DNA of 64,000 nt from Streptomyces fagopyri. Its GTDB lineage: Bacteria; Actinomycetota; Actinomycetes; Streptomycetales; Streptomycetaceae. The stretch is taken from positions 5,208,001 through 5,272,000 of the forward strand of contig NZ_CP045643.1 in the NCBI RefSeq assembly GCF_009498275.1. Reading direction: 5' to 3'. The position numbers were made by a program, and so were the translations under genes. The stretch's first letter is position 1. Every line of letters starts with the position of its first letter. The notes under the pieces are model-generated. The model worked only from the letters and a program-made list of their open reading frames with translations, was not told where the DNA came from and ran no database searches. Of this stretch, positions 8,821 to 17,967 are shown one piece after another.

Positions 8821-10424
8821 CCGTCCTCGCGTCCGCCCTGGACGCCCACAGCCCCGAACACACCGCCAATCGCGACGTCATGCTCGCCAGACTCGCCGTG
8901 CTGGACGCCGAGCACGCCAAGGCGCTCGCGGGCGGCGGCGAGAAGTACGTCGCCCGGCACCGGGCGCGCGGCAAACTGCTCGCCCGCGAACGCATCGAGC
9001 TGCTGCTCGACCCCGACACCCCCTTCCTGGAGCTGTCGCCGCTGGCGGCCTGGGGGAGTGACGCGCCCGCGTACGCGGTGGGGGCCTCGCTCGTCACCGG
9101 GATCGGGGTGGTCGAGGGCGTGGAGTGCCTGATCACCGCCAACGACCCGACGGTGCGCGGCGGTGCCAGCAACCCGTGGAGCCTGAAGAAGGCGCTGCGG
9201 GCCAACGACATCGCCCTCGCCAACCGGCTGCCCTGCATCAGCCTCGTCGAGTCGGGCGGCGCCGACCTGCCGTCCCAGAAGGAGATCTTCATCCCCGGGG
9301 GCGCGATCTTCCGCGACCTGACCCGGCTGTCGGCGGCGGGCATCCCGACCGTGGCCGTCGTCTTCGGGAACTCCACCGCGGGGGGCGCGTACGTCCCCGG
9401 CATGTCCGACCACGTGATCATGGTCAAGGAGCGGGCGAAGGTCTTCCTGGGCGGTCCGCCGCTGGTGAAGATGGCCACCGGCGAGGAGAGCGACGACGAG
9501 TCCCTGGGCGGCGCCGAGATGCACGCCCGGGTGTCGGGTCTCGCGGACCACTTCGCCGTCGACGAACGGGACGCCCTGAGGCAGGCCCGGCGCGTCGTCG
9601 CCCGGCTCAACCACCGCAAGGCGTACCCGGACCCGGGACCGGCGGCCCCGCCCGAGTACGACGAGGACGAACTGCTGGGGATCGTGCCCGGTGACCTCAA
9701 GCACCCCTTCGACCCGCGCGAGGTCATCGCCCGGATCGTCGACGGCTCGGACTTCGACGAGTTCAAGCCCCTCTACGGGACCAGCCTCACGACGGGCTGG
9801 GCGACGCTGCACGGCTACCCGGTCGGGGTGCTGGCCAACGCCCAGGGGGTGCTGTTCAGCGCCGAGTCGCAGAAGGCCGCCCAGTTCATCCAGCTCGCCA
9901 ACCAGCGCGACATCCCCCTCCTCTTCCTGCACAACACCACCGGCTACATGGTCGGCAGGGAGTACGAGCAGGGCGGCATCATCAAGCACGGCGCGATGAT
10001 GATCAACGCGGTGAGCAACAGCCGTGTCCCGCACCTGTCCGTCCTGATGGGCGCCTCCTACGGGGCCGGCCACTACGGCATGTGCGGACGCGCCTACGAC
10101 CCGCGCTTCCTGTTCGCCTGGCCCAGCGCCAAGTCCGCCGTGATGGGCCCCCAGCAGCTCGCGGGCGTCCTGTCCATCGTGGCCCGGCAGTCGGCGGCGG
10201 CCAGGGGCCGTCCCTACGACGACGAGTCCGACGCGGCCCTGCGCGCCATGGTGGAGCAGCAGATCGAGTCGGAGTCCCTGCCGATGTTCCTGTCCGGGCG
10301 GCTGTACGACGACGGGGTGATCGACCCCCGTGACACCCGCACCGTCCTCGGCCTGTGCCTGTCCGCGATCCACACCGCGCCCTTCGAGGGCGCGCGCGGC
10401 GGCTTCGGCGTCTTCCGGATGTGA
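8817..10424 (+). CDS. Acyl-CoA carboxylase carboxyltransferase (beta) subunit
   Basis: This 535-residue protein has the two-lobed carboxyltransferase fold of methylcrotonyl- and geranyl-CoA carboxylase beta chains. Recognisable parts are HRARGKLLARERIELLLD, VEGVECLITANDPTVRGG, LPCISLVESGGADLP, IAVFGNSTAGGAYVPG-like sequence, FLHNTTGYMVG and GASYGAGHYGMCGR. The length fits the MCC/GCC beta group rather than the single-lobe AccD. It transfers the carboxyl group from carboxybiotin on the next gene's product to an acyl-CoA. The GTG at 8817 is preceded by GGAGG at 8805-8809. The context with AtuA favours a geranyl-CoA-like or branched enoyl-CoA substrate. Confidence 0.9.
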   Translation: MTVLASALDAHSPEHTANRDVMLARLAVLDAEHAKALAGGGEKYVARHRARGKLLARERIELLLDPDTPFLELSPLAAWGSDAPAYAVGASLVTGIGVVEGVECLITANDPTVRGGASNPWSLKKALRANDIALANRLPCISLVESGGADLPSQKEIFIPGGAIFRDLTRLSAAGIPTVAVVFGNSTAGGAYVPGMSDHVIMVKERAKVFLGGPPLVKMATGEESDDESLGGAEMHARVSGLADHFAVDERDALRQARRVVARLNHRKAYPDPGPAAPPEYDEDELLGIVPGDLKHPFDPREVIARIVDGSDFDEFKPLYGTSLTTGWATLHGYPVGVLANAQGVLFSAESQKAAQFIQLANQRDIPLLFLHNTTGYMVGREYEQGGIIKHGAMMINAVSNSRVPHLSVLMGASYGAGHYGMCGRAYDPRFLFAWPSAKSAVMGPQQLAGVLSIVARQSAAARGRPYDDESDAALRAMVEQQIESESLPMFLSGRLYDDGVIDPRDTRTVLGLCLSAIHTAPFEGARGGFGVFRM

Positions 10425-10435
10425 GGTCCCACACC

Positions 10436-12286
10436 ATGATCAGTTCGATACTCGTGGCCAACCGCGGCGAGATCGCCTGCCGTGTCTTCCGCACCTGCCG
10501 GGAGGCCGGGATCCGGACCGTCGCCGTGCACTCGGACGCCGACGAGGACGCCCTGCACGTGCGGGAGGCCGACGCGGCGGTGCGGCTGCCGGGCTCGACA
10601 CCCGCCCAGACGTACCTCCGCGGCGACCTGGTCGTGAAGGCGGCCCTGAACGCCGGAGCGGACGCCGTGCACCCCGGGTACGGCTTCCTCTCCGAGAACG
10701 CGGACTTCGCGCGGGCCGTCCTCGACGCGGGTCTGGTCTGGATCGGGCCGCCGCCCGAGGCGATCGAGGCGATGGCGTCCAAGACCCGCGCCAAGAAGCT
10801 GATGGGCCTCGCCCCCCTGGTGGAGGTCACCGCGGACGACCTGCCGGTGCTGGTCAAGGCGGCGGCGGGCGGCGGCGGGCGCGGTATGCGCATCGTGCGC
10901 GAACTGGCCTGTCTGGAAGCGGAGCTGGAGGGGGCGCGGGCCGAGGCCCTCAGCGCCTTCGGCGACGGCGAGGTCTTCGTCGAGCCGTACGTGGAGGGCG
11001 GCCGGCACGTCGAGGTGCAGATCCTCGCCGACACGCACGGCACGGTCTGGGCGCTCGGCACGCGCGACTGCTCGCTCCAGCGGCGCCATCAGAAGGTGAT
11101 CGAGGAGGCCCCGGCCCCCGGTCTCGGGCAGTCGCTCACCGACACGCTGTACGACCTGTCCGTACGCGCCGCACGGGCCGTCGACTACGTGGGCGCCGGG
11201 ACGGTCGAGTTCCTGATCGCGGACGGCACCGCCCACTTCCTGGAGATGAACACCCGTCTCCAGGTCGAACACCCCGTCACCGAGGCGGTCTTCGGGATCG
11301 ACCTCGTCGCGCTGCAGATCCAGGTCGCCGAGGGCGCCGCGCTCGACGACGCTCCGCCCCCCGCGCGCGGGCACGCGGTCGAGGCCCGTCTGTACGCCGA
11401 GGACCCGGCCGGCGGCTGGGCCCCGCAGACCGGGACCCTGCACCGCCTCGCCGTGCCGGACGAGGTCCGCCTGGACACCGGCTACGCAGACGGCGACCGG
11501 ATCGGCGTGCACTACGACCCGATGCTCGCCAAGGCCGTCGCCCACGCCCCCACGCGCGCGCAGGCACTGCGCACGCTGTCGGGCGCCCTGGAGCGGGCGG
11601 ACATCCACGGCCCGGTCACCAACCGGGATCTGCTCGTACGGTCCCTGCGGCACCCGGAGTTCGCCGAGGGCCGCATGGACACCGGGTTCTACGACCGCCA
11701 CCTCGCCGTGCTCACGGCGTCCGCCGCCGACCCGTACGCGCCGCTGGCCGCGGCACTCGCCGACGCGCACGGCCGTTCCCGGTTCGGCGGCTGGCGCAAC
11801 CTGCCCTCCCAGCCGCAGGTCAGGCACTACCTCGTGGCGGGGGAGGAGCACGAGGTCCGCTACCGGCACACCCGGGAGGGTCTGACCGCCGACGGCGTCC
11901 ACGTGGTGCGCGCCGACGCCGGTCTCGTCGTCCTCGAAGTGGACGGTGTGCGCGAGCGGTTCCGGGTGGCACGCCACGGCGACCAGGTGTACGTGAACTC
12001 CACCGCCCTCACCGCGCTGCCCCGCTTCCCCGACCCCACCGCCGAGCACGTCCCCGGCTCCCTGCTCGCGCCGATGCCCGGCACGGTCGTCCGGGTGGCC
12101 GAGGGCCTCGCCGAAGGAGTCCGGGTGGAGGCCGGCCGGCCCCTGCTGTGGCTGGAGGCGATGAAGATGGAGCACAGGATCTCCGCCCCGGCCGACGGCA
12201 CCCTCACCGCCCTGCACGTGGTCCCGGGCCAGCAGGTGGAGATGGGGGCCCTGCTGGCGGTCGTCGAGGACGACGTGCCCGGATAG
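10436..12286 (+). CDS. Acyl-CoA carboxylase alpha subunit (biotin carboxylase + biotin carrier)
   Basis: This 616-residue protein contains a biotin carboxylase domain (ILVANRGEIACRVF, HPGYGFLSENADFA, AAAGGGGRGMR, EMNTRLQVEHPVTE) and a C-terminal biotinyl domain with EAMKMEHRI, the lysine being the biotin site. It carboxylates biotin with ATP and bicarbonate for the beta subunit 11 bases upstream. One oddity is a linker shorter than usual between SKTRAKKLM and DDLPVLVKAAAGG: the usual AGVPV-type segment before the ATP-grasp lobe is missing, so the protein is about 8-16 residues short there. Active-site motifs on both sides are intact. Confidence 0.9.
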   Translation: MISSILVANRGEIACRVFRTCREAGIRTVAVHSDADEDALHVREADAAVRLPGSTPAQTYLRGDLVVKAALNAGADAVHPGYGFLSENADFARAVLDAGLVWIGPPPEAIEAMASKTRAKKLMGLAPLVEVTADDLPVLVKAAAGGGGRGMRIVRELACLEAELEGARAEALSAFGDGEVFVEPYVEGGRHVEVQILADTHGTVWALGTRDCSLQRRHQKVIEEAPAPGLGQSLTDTLYDLSVRAARAVDYVGAGTVEFLIADGTAHFLEMNTRLQVEHPVTEAVFGIDLVALQIQVAEGAALDDAPPPARGHAVEARLYAEDPAGGWAPQTGTLHRLAVPDEVRLDTGYADGDRIGVHYDPMLAKAVAHAPTRAQALRTLSGALERADIHGPVTNRDLLVRSLRHPEFAEGRMDTGFYDRHLAVLTASAADPYAPLAAALADAHGRSRFGGWRNLPSQPQVRHYLVAGEEHEVRYRHTREGLTADGVHVVRADAGLVVLEVDGVRERFRVARHGDQVYVNSTALTALPRFPDPTAEHVPGSLLAPMPGTVVRVAEGLAEGVRVEAGRPLLWLEAMKMEHRISAPADGTLTALHVVPGQQVEMGALLAVVEDDVPG

Positions 12287-12349
12287 GGGCCGCGGGCGAC
12301 CGCGCGCTCCGCCATGACCGACCCGCACCTTCCGTACTCAGGAGGCCCG

Positions 12350-13510
12350 ATGAGCCCCGCAACAGAGACCGAAGAGCACCAAGCCCTCCGCGCCGCCGTC
12401 GCCGCCCTCGGCAGGCGTTACGGCCGCGACTACCTCACCAGCGCCCTCCGGGAGGACCGCCACCCCACCGAACTGTGGTCGGAGGCGGGCAAGCTCGGCT
12501 ACCTGGGCGTGAACCTGCCGGAGGAGTACGGCGGCGGGGGCGGTGGCATAGCCGAACTGTCCATAGTCCTTGAGGAGTTGGGCGCGGCCGGCTGTCCGCT
12601 GCTGATGATGGTCGTGTCGCCCGCGATCTGCGGCACCGTCATCGCCCGCTTCGGCACGGAGGAGCAGAAGCGGGCGTGGCTGCCCGGCCTCGCCGACGGC
12701 ACCCGCACCATGGCCTTCGGCATCACCGAACCCGACGCCGGCTCCAATTCGCACCGGATCACCACCACGGCCCGCCGGGACGGCGCGGACTGGGTGCTGA
12801 GCGGCCGCAAGGTGTTCATCTCCGGCGTCGACATCGCCGACGCCACCCTCGTCGTGGGCCGTACCGAGGACGCCCGCACCGGCAGCCTCAAGCCCTGCCT
12901 CTTCATCGTCCCGCGCGACGCGGACGGCTTCGGCCGACGGCAGATCGACATGGAACTCCAGAGCGCGGAGAAGCAGTTCGAGCTGGCCCTCGACGACGTC
13001 AGGCTGCCCGCCGAGGCGCTCGTCGGAGACGAGGACGCGGGCCTGCTCCAGCTCTTCGCCGGGCTCAACCCCGAGCGGGTGATGACGGCCGCGTTCGCGA
13101 TCGGCATGGGCCGCTTCGCCCTCTCCCGGGCCGTCGAGTACGCCCGTGAGCGCACCGTCTGGAAGGCCCCCATCGGCGCCCACCAGGCCATCGCCCACCC
13201 GCTCGCACAGGCCCACATAGAACTCGAACTCGCCCGCCTGATGATGCAGAAGGCGGCCCACCTGTACGACTCCGGGGACGACGTCGCCGCCGGTGAGGCC
13301 GCCAACATGGCCAAGTACGCGGCCGGTGAGGCCTGTGTGAGAGCGGTCGACCAGGCCGTGCACACCCTGGGCGGCAACGGACTCACCCGCGAGTTCGGCC
13401 TCGCCTCGTTGATCACGGCGTCACGGGTGGCCCGTATCGCCCCGGTCAGCCGGGAGATGATCCTCAACTACGTCTCCCACCAGACCCTGGGCCTGCCCAA
13501 GTCGTACTGA
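12350..13510 (+). CDS. Acyl-CoA dehydrogenase
   Basis: This 386-residue flavoenzyme has the acyl-CoA dehydrogenase pattern: LGVNLPEEYGGGG, GITEPDAGSNS for FAD and substrate contact, SGRKVFISGVD, ERTVWKAPIGAHQAIAHP and VHTLGGNGLTREF near the C-terminus. It introduces the alpha,beta double bond in an acyl-CoA and passes electrons to ETF. The ATG at 12350 is preceded by GGAGG (12341-12345); the ATG at 12314 lacks such a site. Within the operon it probably acts before the carboxylase. Confidence 0.9.
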   Translation: MSPATETEEHQALRAAVAALGRRYGRDYLTSALREDRHPTELWSEAGKLGYLGVNLPEEYGGGGGGIAELSIVLEELGAAGCPLLMMVVSPAICGTVIARFGTEEQKRAWLPGLADGTRTMAFGITEPDAGSNSHRITTTARRDGADWVLSGRKVFISGVDIADATLVVGRTEDARTGSLKPCLFIVPRDADGFGRRQIDMELQSAEKQFELALDDVRLPAEALVGDEDAGLLQLFAGLNPERVMTAAFAIGMGRFALSRAVEYARERTVWKAPIGAHQAIAHPLAQAHIELELARLMMQKAAHLYDSGDDVAAGEAANMAKYAAGEACVRAVDQAVHTLGGNGLTREFGLASLITASRVARIAPVSREMILNYVSHQTLGLPKSY

Positions 13511-13696
13511 GAGAGCGCGCCGAAGGGCCCCACCGAGGAGGCCCGACGGTCCGCCCCGCCGTCCGAGAAGCCCACCGGCAGGCCCTGCCGGTGAAGTGGC
13601 CCACCGGCCGGCCGCACCACCCGGGCGCCACCGGTGGGTCCTCCCACCGGGGAACCCACCGGCCAGTCCTACCCGCGAGCCGCTCAAGGAGGACCC
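13511..13696. repeat. Operon-internal gap with five CCACCGG copies and a tight hairpin
   Basis: This 186-base gap inside an otherwise tightly packed operon has five copies of (C/G)CCACCGG, beginning near 13571, 13600, 13627, 13643 and 13655. It also has the dyad ACCGGCAGG (13574-13582) / CCTGCCGGT (13584-13592). Such structure could weaken read-through or stabilise the mRNA. No convincing promoter is seen, and the next gene has its own AAGGAGG at 13686-13692. Confidence 0.45.
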
Positions 13697-15262
13697 GTGT
13701 TCCGCAGCGAGTACGCCGATGTCCCGGCCGTCGAGGAACCCATCCACGAGGCCGTCCTCGGCCGGGCCGCCGAACGCGCGGACACACCCGCGCTGGTCGA
13801 CGGCGTCGACGGCACCACGCTCACCTACGGCCAACTCGACCGGTTCCACCGCCGGCTGGCCGCCGCGTTCGCCGACGCGGGCGTCCGCAAGGGCGACGTG
13901 CTCGCCCTGCACAGCCCGAACACCATCGCGTTCCCGACGGTGTTCTACGGCGCCACGCGCGCGGGGGCGTCGGTCACGACCGTGCACCCGCTCGCCACCG
14001 CGGGGGAGTTCGCCAAGCAGCTGCGGGACAGCGCCACGAGCTGGATCGTGACCGTCTCACCGCTTCTGGAGACGGCACGAGAGGCCGCGCGACTGGCGGG
14101 CGGGATACGGGAGATATTCGTCTGCGACACCGCTCCGGGGCACCGGTCGCTGATCGACCTGCTCGGCTCGACGGCACCCGAGCCACGGATCGACATCGAC
14201 CCCGTGACGGACGTCGCGGCCCTCCCGTACTCCTCCGGGACCACCGGCACGCCCAAGGGCGTGATGCTCACCCACCGGTCCATCGCCACCAACCTGGCGC
14301 AGCTGGCACGCTCGGTTCCGATGGACGAGGGGGAGCGCATCCTCGCGGTGCTGCCCTTCTTCCACATCTACGGGCTGACGGCCTTGATGAACGCGCCCCT
14401 GCGGCAGGGCGCCACCGTCGTCGTGCTGCCCCGCTTCGACCTCGACACGTTCCTCACGGCCATCGAGCGGCACCGCATCACGGGCCTGTTCGTGGCGCCG
14501 CCGATCGTGCTCGCGCTCGCCAAGCACCCGGCCGTCGCGGGCTACGACCTGTCGTCCCTGAAGTACGTCATCTCCTCCGCCGCGCCCCTGGACGCGCAGC
14601 TCGCGGTGGCCTGCGCCGAGCGGCTCGGCCTCCCGCCCATCGGCCAGGGCTACGGCATGACGGAGCTGTCCCCGTGCACCCACCTGGTACCGCTGGACGC
14701 GGCCGACGCGCCCCCGGGGACGGTGGGCAGGCTCGTCGCGGGCACCGAGATGCGGATCCTCTCGCTCGACGACCCGGGCAAGGAACTCGGTGTCGGCGAG
14801 GCCGGTGAGATCGTCATCCGCGGCCCCCAGGTGATGAAGGGTTACCTGGGGCGTCCCGACGCCACCGCAGAGATGATCGAACCGGACGGCTGGCTGCACA
14901 CCGGGGACGTCGGATACGTGGACGCGGACGGCTGGCTGTTCGTCGTCGACCGGGTCAAGGAACTCATCAAGTACAAGGGCTTCCAGGTCGCCCCCGCCGA
15001 ACTGGAGGCACTCCTGCTGACCCACCCGGGCATCGCGGACGCCGCCGTCGTCGGGGTCTACAACGAGGACAACAACGAGGTCCCGCACGCCCACGTGGTG
15101 CGCCAGCGGTCCGCCACCGAACTGTCCGAGGGCGAGGTCATGATGTACGTCGCCGAGCGCGTCGCCCCGTACAAACGGGTCCGGGGCGTCACCTTCGTCG
15201 ACGAGGTGCCCCGGGCGGCCTCCGGGAAGATCCTGCGGCGGGAACTGCGGGGCCGGTCGTGA
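13697..15262 (+). CDS. AMP-dependent acyl-CoA ligase (4-coumarate:CoA ligase-like)
   Basis: This 521-residue enzyme is of the ANL superfamily. The P-loop YSSGTTGTPKGVM, the GYGMTELSP adenylate motif, GWLHTGDVGY, DRVKELIKYKGFQVAPAE and the C-terminal lysine in RAASGKILRREL are all present. It activates a carboxylic acid to its CoA thioester and so probably feeds the operon's pathway. The GTG at 13697 follows a strong AAGGAGG. The gene overlaps the hydratase gene by 4 bases. Similarity to 4-coumarate ligases is structural; the substrate is more likely an isoprenoid or branched fatty acid given the neighbours. Confidence 0.9.
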   Translation: MFRSEYADVPAVEEPIHEAVLGRAAERADTPALVDGVDGTTLTYGQLDRFHRRLAAAFADAGVRKGDVLALHSPNTIAFPTVFYGATRAGASVTTVHPLATAGEFAKQLRDSATSWIVTVSPLLETAREAARLAGGIREIFVCDTAPGHRSLIDLLGSTAPEPRIDIDPVTDVAALPYSSGTTGTPKGVMLTHRSIATNLAQLARSVPMDEGERILAVLPFFHIYGLTALMNAPLRQGATVVVLPRFDLDTFLTAIERHRITGLFVAPPIVLALAKHPAVAGYDLSSLKYVISSAAPLDAQLAVACAERLGLPPIGQGYGMTELSPCTHLVPLDAADAPPGTVGRLVAGTEMRILSLDDPGKELGVGEAGEIVIRGPQVMKGYLGRPDATAEMIEPDGWLHTGDVGYVDADGWLFVVDRVKELIKYKGFQVAPAELEALLLTHPGIADAAVVGVYNEDNNEVPHAHVVRQRSATELSEGEVMMYVAERVAPYKRVRGVTFVDEVPRAASGKILRRELRGRS

Positions 15263-15993
15263 CCCTCGTCCACGCGGACCTCGACCGCGCCGTCGCCACC
15301 CTCACCCTCGACTCGCCCGCCAACCGCAACGCCCTGTCGTCCGCGCTCGTGGGCGAACTGGCCCAGGAGCTCACGCGGTGCGGCGGGGACGACGACGTCC
15401 GCGCGGTCGTCCTCACCCACACCGGCAACACGTTCTGCGCCGGCGCGGACCTGCGTGACCCGCCGGACCCGGACGCGCTCGTCGGTCTGCTGCGGCGGAT
15501 CGTCGAGCTGCCCAAACCGGTGGTGGCCCGGGTGAGCGGGCACGTCCGGGCGGGCGGCCTGGGGCTGCTGGGCGCCTGCGACATCGCGGTCTCCTCCGGC
15601 GCGGCCACGTTCGCCTTCACGGAGGTCCGCATCGGTGTCGCGCCCGCTGTCATCTCCCTCCCGCTGCTGTCCCGCACGGACCCCCGCGCCCTCGCCCGCC
15701 ACTACCTCACCGGCGAACGCTTCGACGCGGCGGAGGCGGTACGGACGGGACTGCTGACCGCTGCGGGCGAGGACGTCGACGTGGTCCTCGCCCCCGTCCT
15801 GGACGGCCTGCGCCGGGCCTCCCCGCAGGGCCTCGCCGAGACGAAACGGCTGCTCACGGCTAAGGTGCTGGAGGCCTTCGACCGGGACGCGGTCGCCCTG
15901 ACGGCGCTCTCGGCCGAGCTGTTCTCCTCCGTACAGGCCCGTGAGGGGATGACGGCCTTCCTCGAACGACGGGATCCCGCATGGGTGGTGTGA
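15259..15993 (+). CDS. Enoyl-CoA hydratase/isomerase family protein
   Basis: This 244-residue crotonase-fold protein has SPANRNALSS at the substrate-binding start, FCAGADLRDP for the first oxyanion-hole loop, VRAGGLGLLGACDIAVSS for the second, and FAFTEVRIGVAPAV. It probably hydrates the enoyl-CoA formed by the dehydrogenase or the unsaturated dicarboxylic product of the carboxylase. The start GTG overlaps the ligase stop (GTGA), and its own end overlaps the TetR gene by 13 bases. Confidence 0.88.
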   Translation: MTLVHADLDRAVATLTLDSPANRNALSSALVGELAQELTRCGGDDDVRAVVLTHTGNTFCAGADLRDPPDPDALVGLLRRIVELPKPVVARVSGHVRAGGLGLLGACDIAVSSGAATFAFTEVRIGVAPAVISLPLLSRTDPRALARHYLTGERFDAAEAVRTGLLTAAGEDVDVVLAPVLDGLRRASPQGLAETKRLLTAKVLEAFDRDAVALTALSAELFSSVQAREGMTAFLERRDPAWVV

Positions 15994-16895
15994 GCACGGC
16001 GGAAGCCTCGGACGACACGACACGCGCGGCAGCCGCGGCAGCCCCGGAACACACGGCCGCCACGGCGACTCCGGCAGCCACGACGGATGTGTCCACCGCG
16101 GCGGACACGGTGGATGCCGGGAGGACGGTCGCGGGCACTGCGGGCACTGCGGGCCCCGCGGACCCCACCGGGTCTGCGGGCCCCGCGGAGCCCGCCGGGC
16201 CCCCGGGCCATGCCGACTCCCCGGGCCGCGCCGACTCCCCGGGCCACGCCGACTCCGCCGGCCACGCGCGCCATGCCGGGCGTGGCGTCGCCCAGGGCTC
16301 GCGCGGCTCCCGCCCCGTGCACGTCCCGAAGCAGGACCGCAGCCGGGCCACCCGGCAGCGACTCCTGGCGGCCGCCGTGGCCTGTCTAGCCGAACACGGC
16401 TGGGCGGGCTCCACGGTCGCCGTCGTCGCGGAACGCGCCGGTGTCTCCCGGGGCGCCGCCCAGCACCACTTCCCGACCCGCGAGGACCTGTTCACGGCGG
16501 CGGTGGAGTACGTCGCCGAGGAGCGCTCCACGGCCCTGCGCGCCCTCTTCCCGGAGGGTGCCGCCGACCGGCGCGCCGTCGTCGCGGCCCTCGTCGACCT
16601 CTTCACCGGCCCGCTCTTCCGCGCCGCCCTCCACCTGTGGGTCGCCGCGTCCGACGAGGAGCAGCTCCGTCTCAGGGTCACCGAACTGGAGGCCCGTGTC
16701 GGCCGCGAGACCCACCGGATCGCCGTGGACCTGCTGGCCGCCGACGAGTCCCGCCCGGGGGTACGTGAGACCGTCCAGGGTTTCCTCGACATGTCCCGCG
16801 GTCTGGGCCTCGCCAATCTCCTCACGGACGACGCGGCGCGCCGGCAGCGGGTGGTCGCGCAGTGGGGCGAGATCCTGAACGGCGTGCTGGACTGA
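15981..16895 (+). CDS. TetR/AcrR-family transcriptional regulator with a long low-complexity N-terminus
   Basis: The last gene of the operon encodes a TetR-type repressor. The helix-turn-helix lies near residues 118-170 (TRQRLLAAAVACLAEHGW, VAERAGVSRGAAQHHFPTRE), followed by an all-helical ligand domain. The first 110 or so residues are Ala/Gly/Pro-rich with imperfect repeats of GHADSPGRADSP, which is unusual for TetR proteins. A later start (GTG at 16317, shortly before the HTH) would give a normal-sized regulator but shows no ribosome site. Its place at the operon end and the dyad at 6198-6211 suggest autoregulation with an acyl-CoA as inducer, by analogy to AtuR/LiuR-type systems. Confidence 0.85.
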   Translation: MGGVSTAEASDDTTRAAAAAAPEHTAATATPAATTDVSTAADTVDAGRTVAGTAGTAGPADPTGSAGPAEPAGPPGHADSPGRADSPGHADSAGHARHAGRGVAQGSRGSRPVHVPKQDRSRATRQRLLAAAVACLAEHGWAGSTVAVVAERAGVSRGAAQHHFPTREDLFTAAVEYVAEERSTALRALFPEGAADRRAVVAALVDLFTGPLFRAALHLWVAASDEEQLRLRVTELEARVGRETHRIAVDLLAADESRPGVRETVQGFLDMSRGLGLANLLTDDAARRQRVVAQWGEILNGVLD

Positions 16896-16907
16896 GCCGG
16901 GCCGGCG

Positions 16908-17666
16908 TCACGGGCTGAGCCGCTCCACCTTCCAGCCGCCGTCCGGTTGTGCCGTGTACCGCAGCCGGTCGTGGAGGCGGTTCTCGCGGCCCTGCCAGAA
17001 CTCGACCGTCCGCGGGGCGACGCGGAAGCCGCCCCAGTTCGGGGGGACCGGGACCTGCTCGCCCTCGGGGTAGCGGGCGCTCAGTTCCGCGTAGGAGGAG
17101 TCGAGCGTGGTGCGGGAGGGGACGACCGAGGACTGGGCGCTGGCCCAGGCGCCGAGCTGGGAGCCGTGCGGGCGGGTACGGAAGTACGCGGCCGTCTCGT
17201 CGCGGCCGGTGCGGCGGGCCGTCCCGGTGACGATGACCTGGCGGGCCATCGGGTGCCAGGGGAAGAGCAGCGACACGTACGGGTTGGCGGCCAGCTCCCG
17301 GGCCTTGCGCGAGTCGTAGTTGGTGTAGAAGACGAAGCCCTGACCGTCGTACTGCTTGAGCAGCACCGTGCGGGAGCTGGGCCGCCCGTCGGGGTCCGCC
17401 GTGCCCACGACCATCGCGTTCGGCTCGTACACCACGCCCTGCACGGCGGCCTGCGCGGCCTGTTTGAACCAGCGGGCGAACTGGTCCATGGGATGCGGGG
17501 CGAGATCGGACTCCACGAGGCCCTCGGCGCGGTAGTGGGCGCGCATCGCGGCGGGGTCGGTGCCGGGTTCCGCGGCGACTCCTTCCGCGGCCTGTTCTTT
17601 CGCGGCGGCCTCGGCCGCGCGCTGGACGAGGGGCTCGGCGGATTCATCCGGGTAACGGTCGTTCAC
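16908..17666 (-). CDS. pdxH: Pyridoxamine 5'-phosphate oxidase
   Basis: This 252-residue FMN enzyme oxidises pyridoxamine/pyridoxine 5'-phosphate to pyridoxal phosphate. Family signatures are [70 protein letters not shown] and the C-terminal [22 protein letters not shown]. The GTG at 17666 (reading VNDRYPDE) is chosen because sequence further upstream is non-conserved-looking. About 30 Ala/Glu-rich residues precede the catalytic fold. It is transcribed divergently from the citrate synthase gene. Confidence 0.92.
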   Translation of the reverse strand: MNDRYPDESAEPLVQRAAEAAAKEQAAEGVAAEPGTDPAAMRAHYRAEGLVESDLAPHPMDQFARWFKQAAQAAVQGVVYEPNAMVVGTADPDGRPSSRTVLLKQYDGQGFVFYTNYDSRKARELAANPYVSLLFPWHPMARQVIVTGTARRTGRDETAAYFRTRPHGSQLGAWASAQSSVVPSRTTLDSSYAELSARYPEGEQVPVPPNWGGFRVAPRTVEFWQGRENRLHDRLRYTAQPDGGWKVERLSP

Positions 17667-17967
17667 GCGGTCATCTTGCCGTACTTCGACCCCCACTCGG
17701 CGGGAGTGGGGTTCATCACTGCGTGGCACTGAGTGCCGTGCGCTCTCCCCAAAGGTGGCACCCGGGGATATCGTGCTGCTGCCGTTCCGGTGGGTGACCG
17801 TCGGCCGCACGGGGCATCACCGGGATGACGTACCGGACCACGAGTCCACGAGCCGACCGTGGAACCGGACGTCGACCACCCGTCACTGGCGCATGGTTTC
17901 CCACGGCACGGTCCATCGCACCACCCGCCCGCAGACCCCCGTCGCCCACATCATGAGGAGCCGCCTG
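17667..17967. promoter_or_regulatory. Divergent pdxH / citrate synthase promoter region with two dyads
   Basis: The gap holds CCCCACTC (17691-17698) / GAGTGGGG (17704-17711) and GGCACT-G-AGTGCC (17725-17737), both just upstream of pdxH. The second resembles a small-repressor operator. The citrate synthase ribosome site GAGGAG is at 17955-17960. Confidence 0.4.

Noticed and set aside
8286..10373. A 695-residue minus-strand frame over the carboxylase genes
   Set aside because: It is antisense to an intact carboxyltransferase with full motifs; no ribosome site or family is seen.
13511..13696. CCACCGG copies as a CRISPR-like array
   Set aside because: The repeats are 7-8 bases and irregularly spaced, with no uniform spacers.
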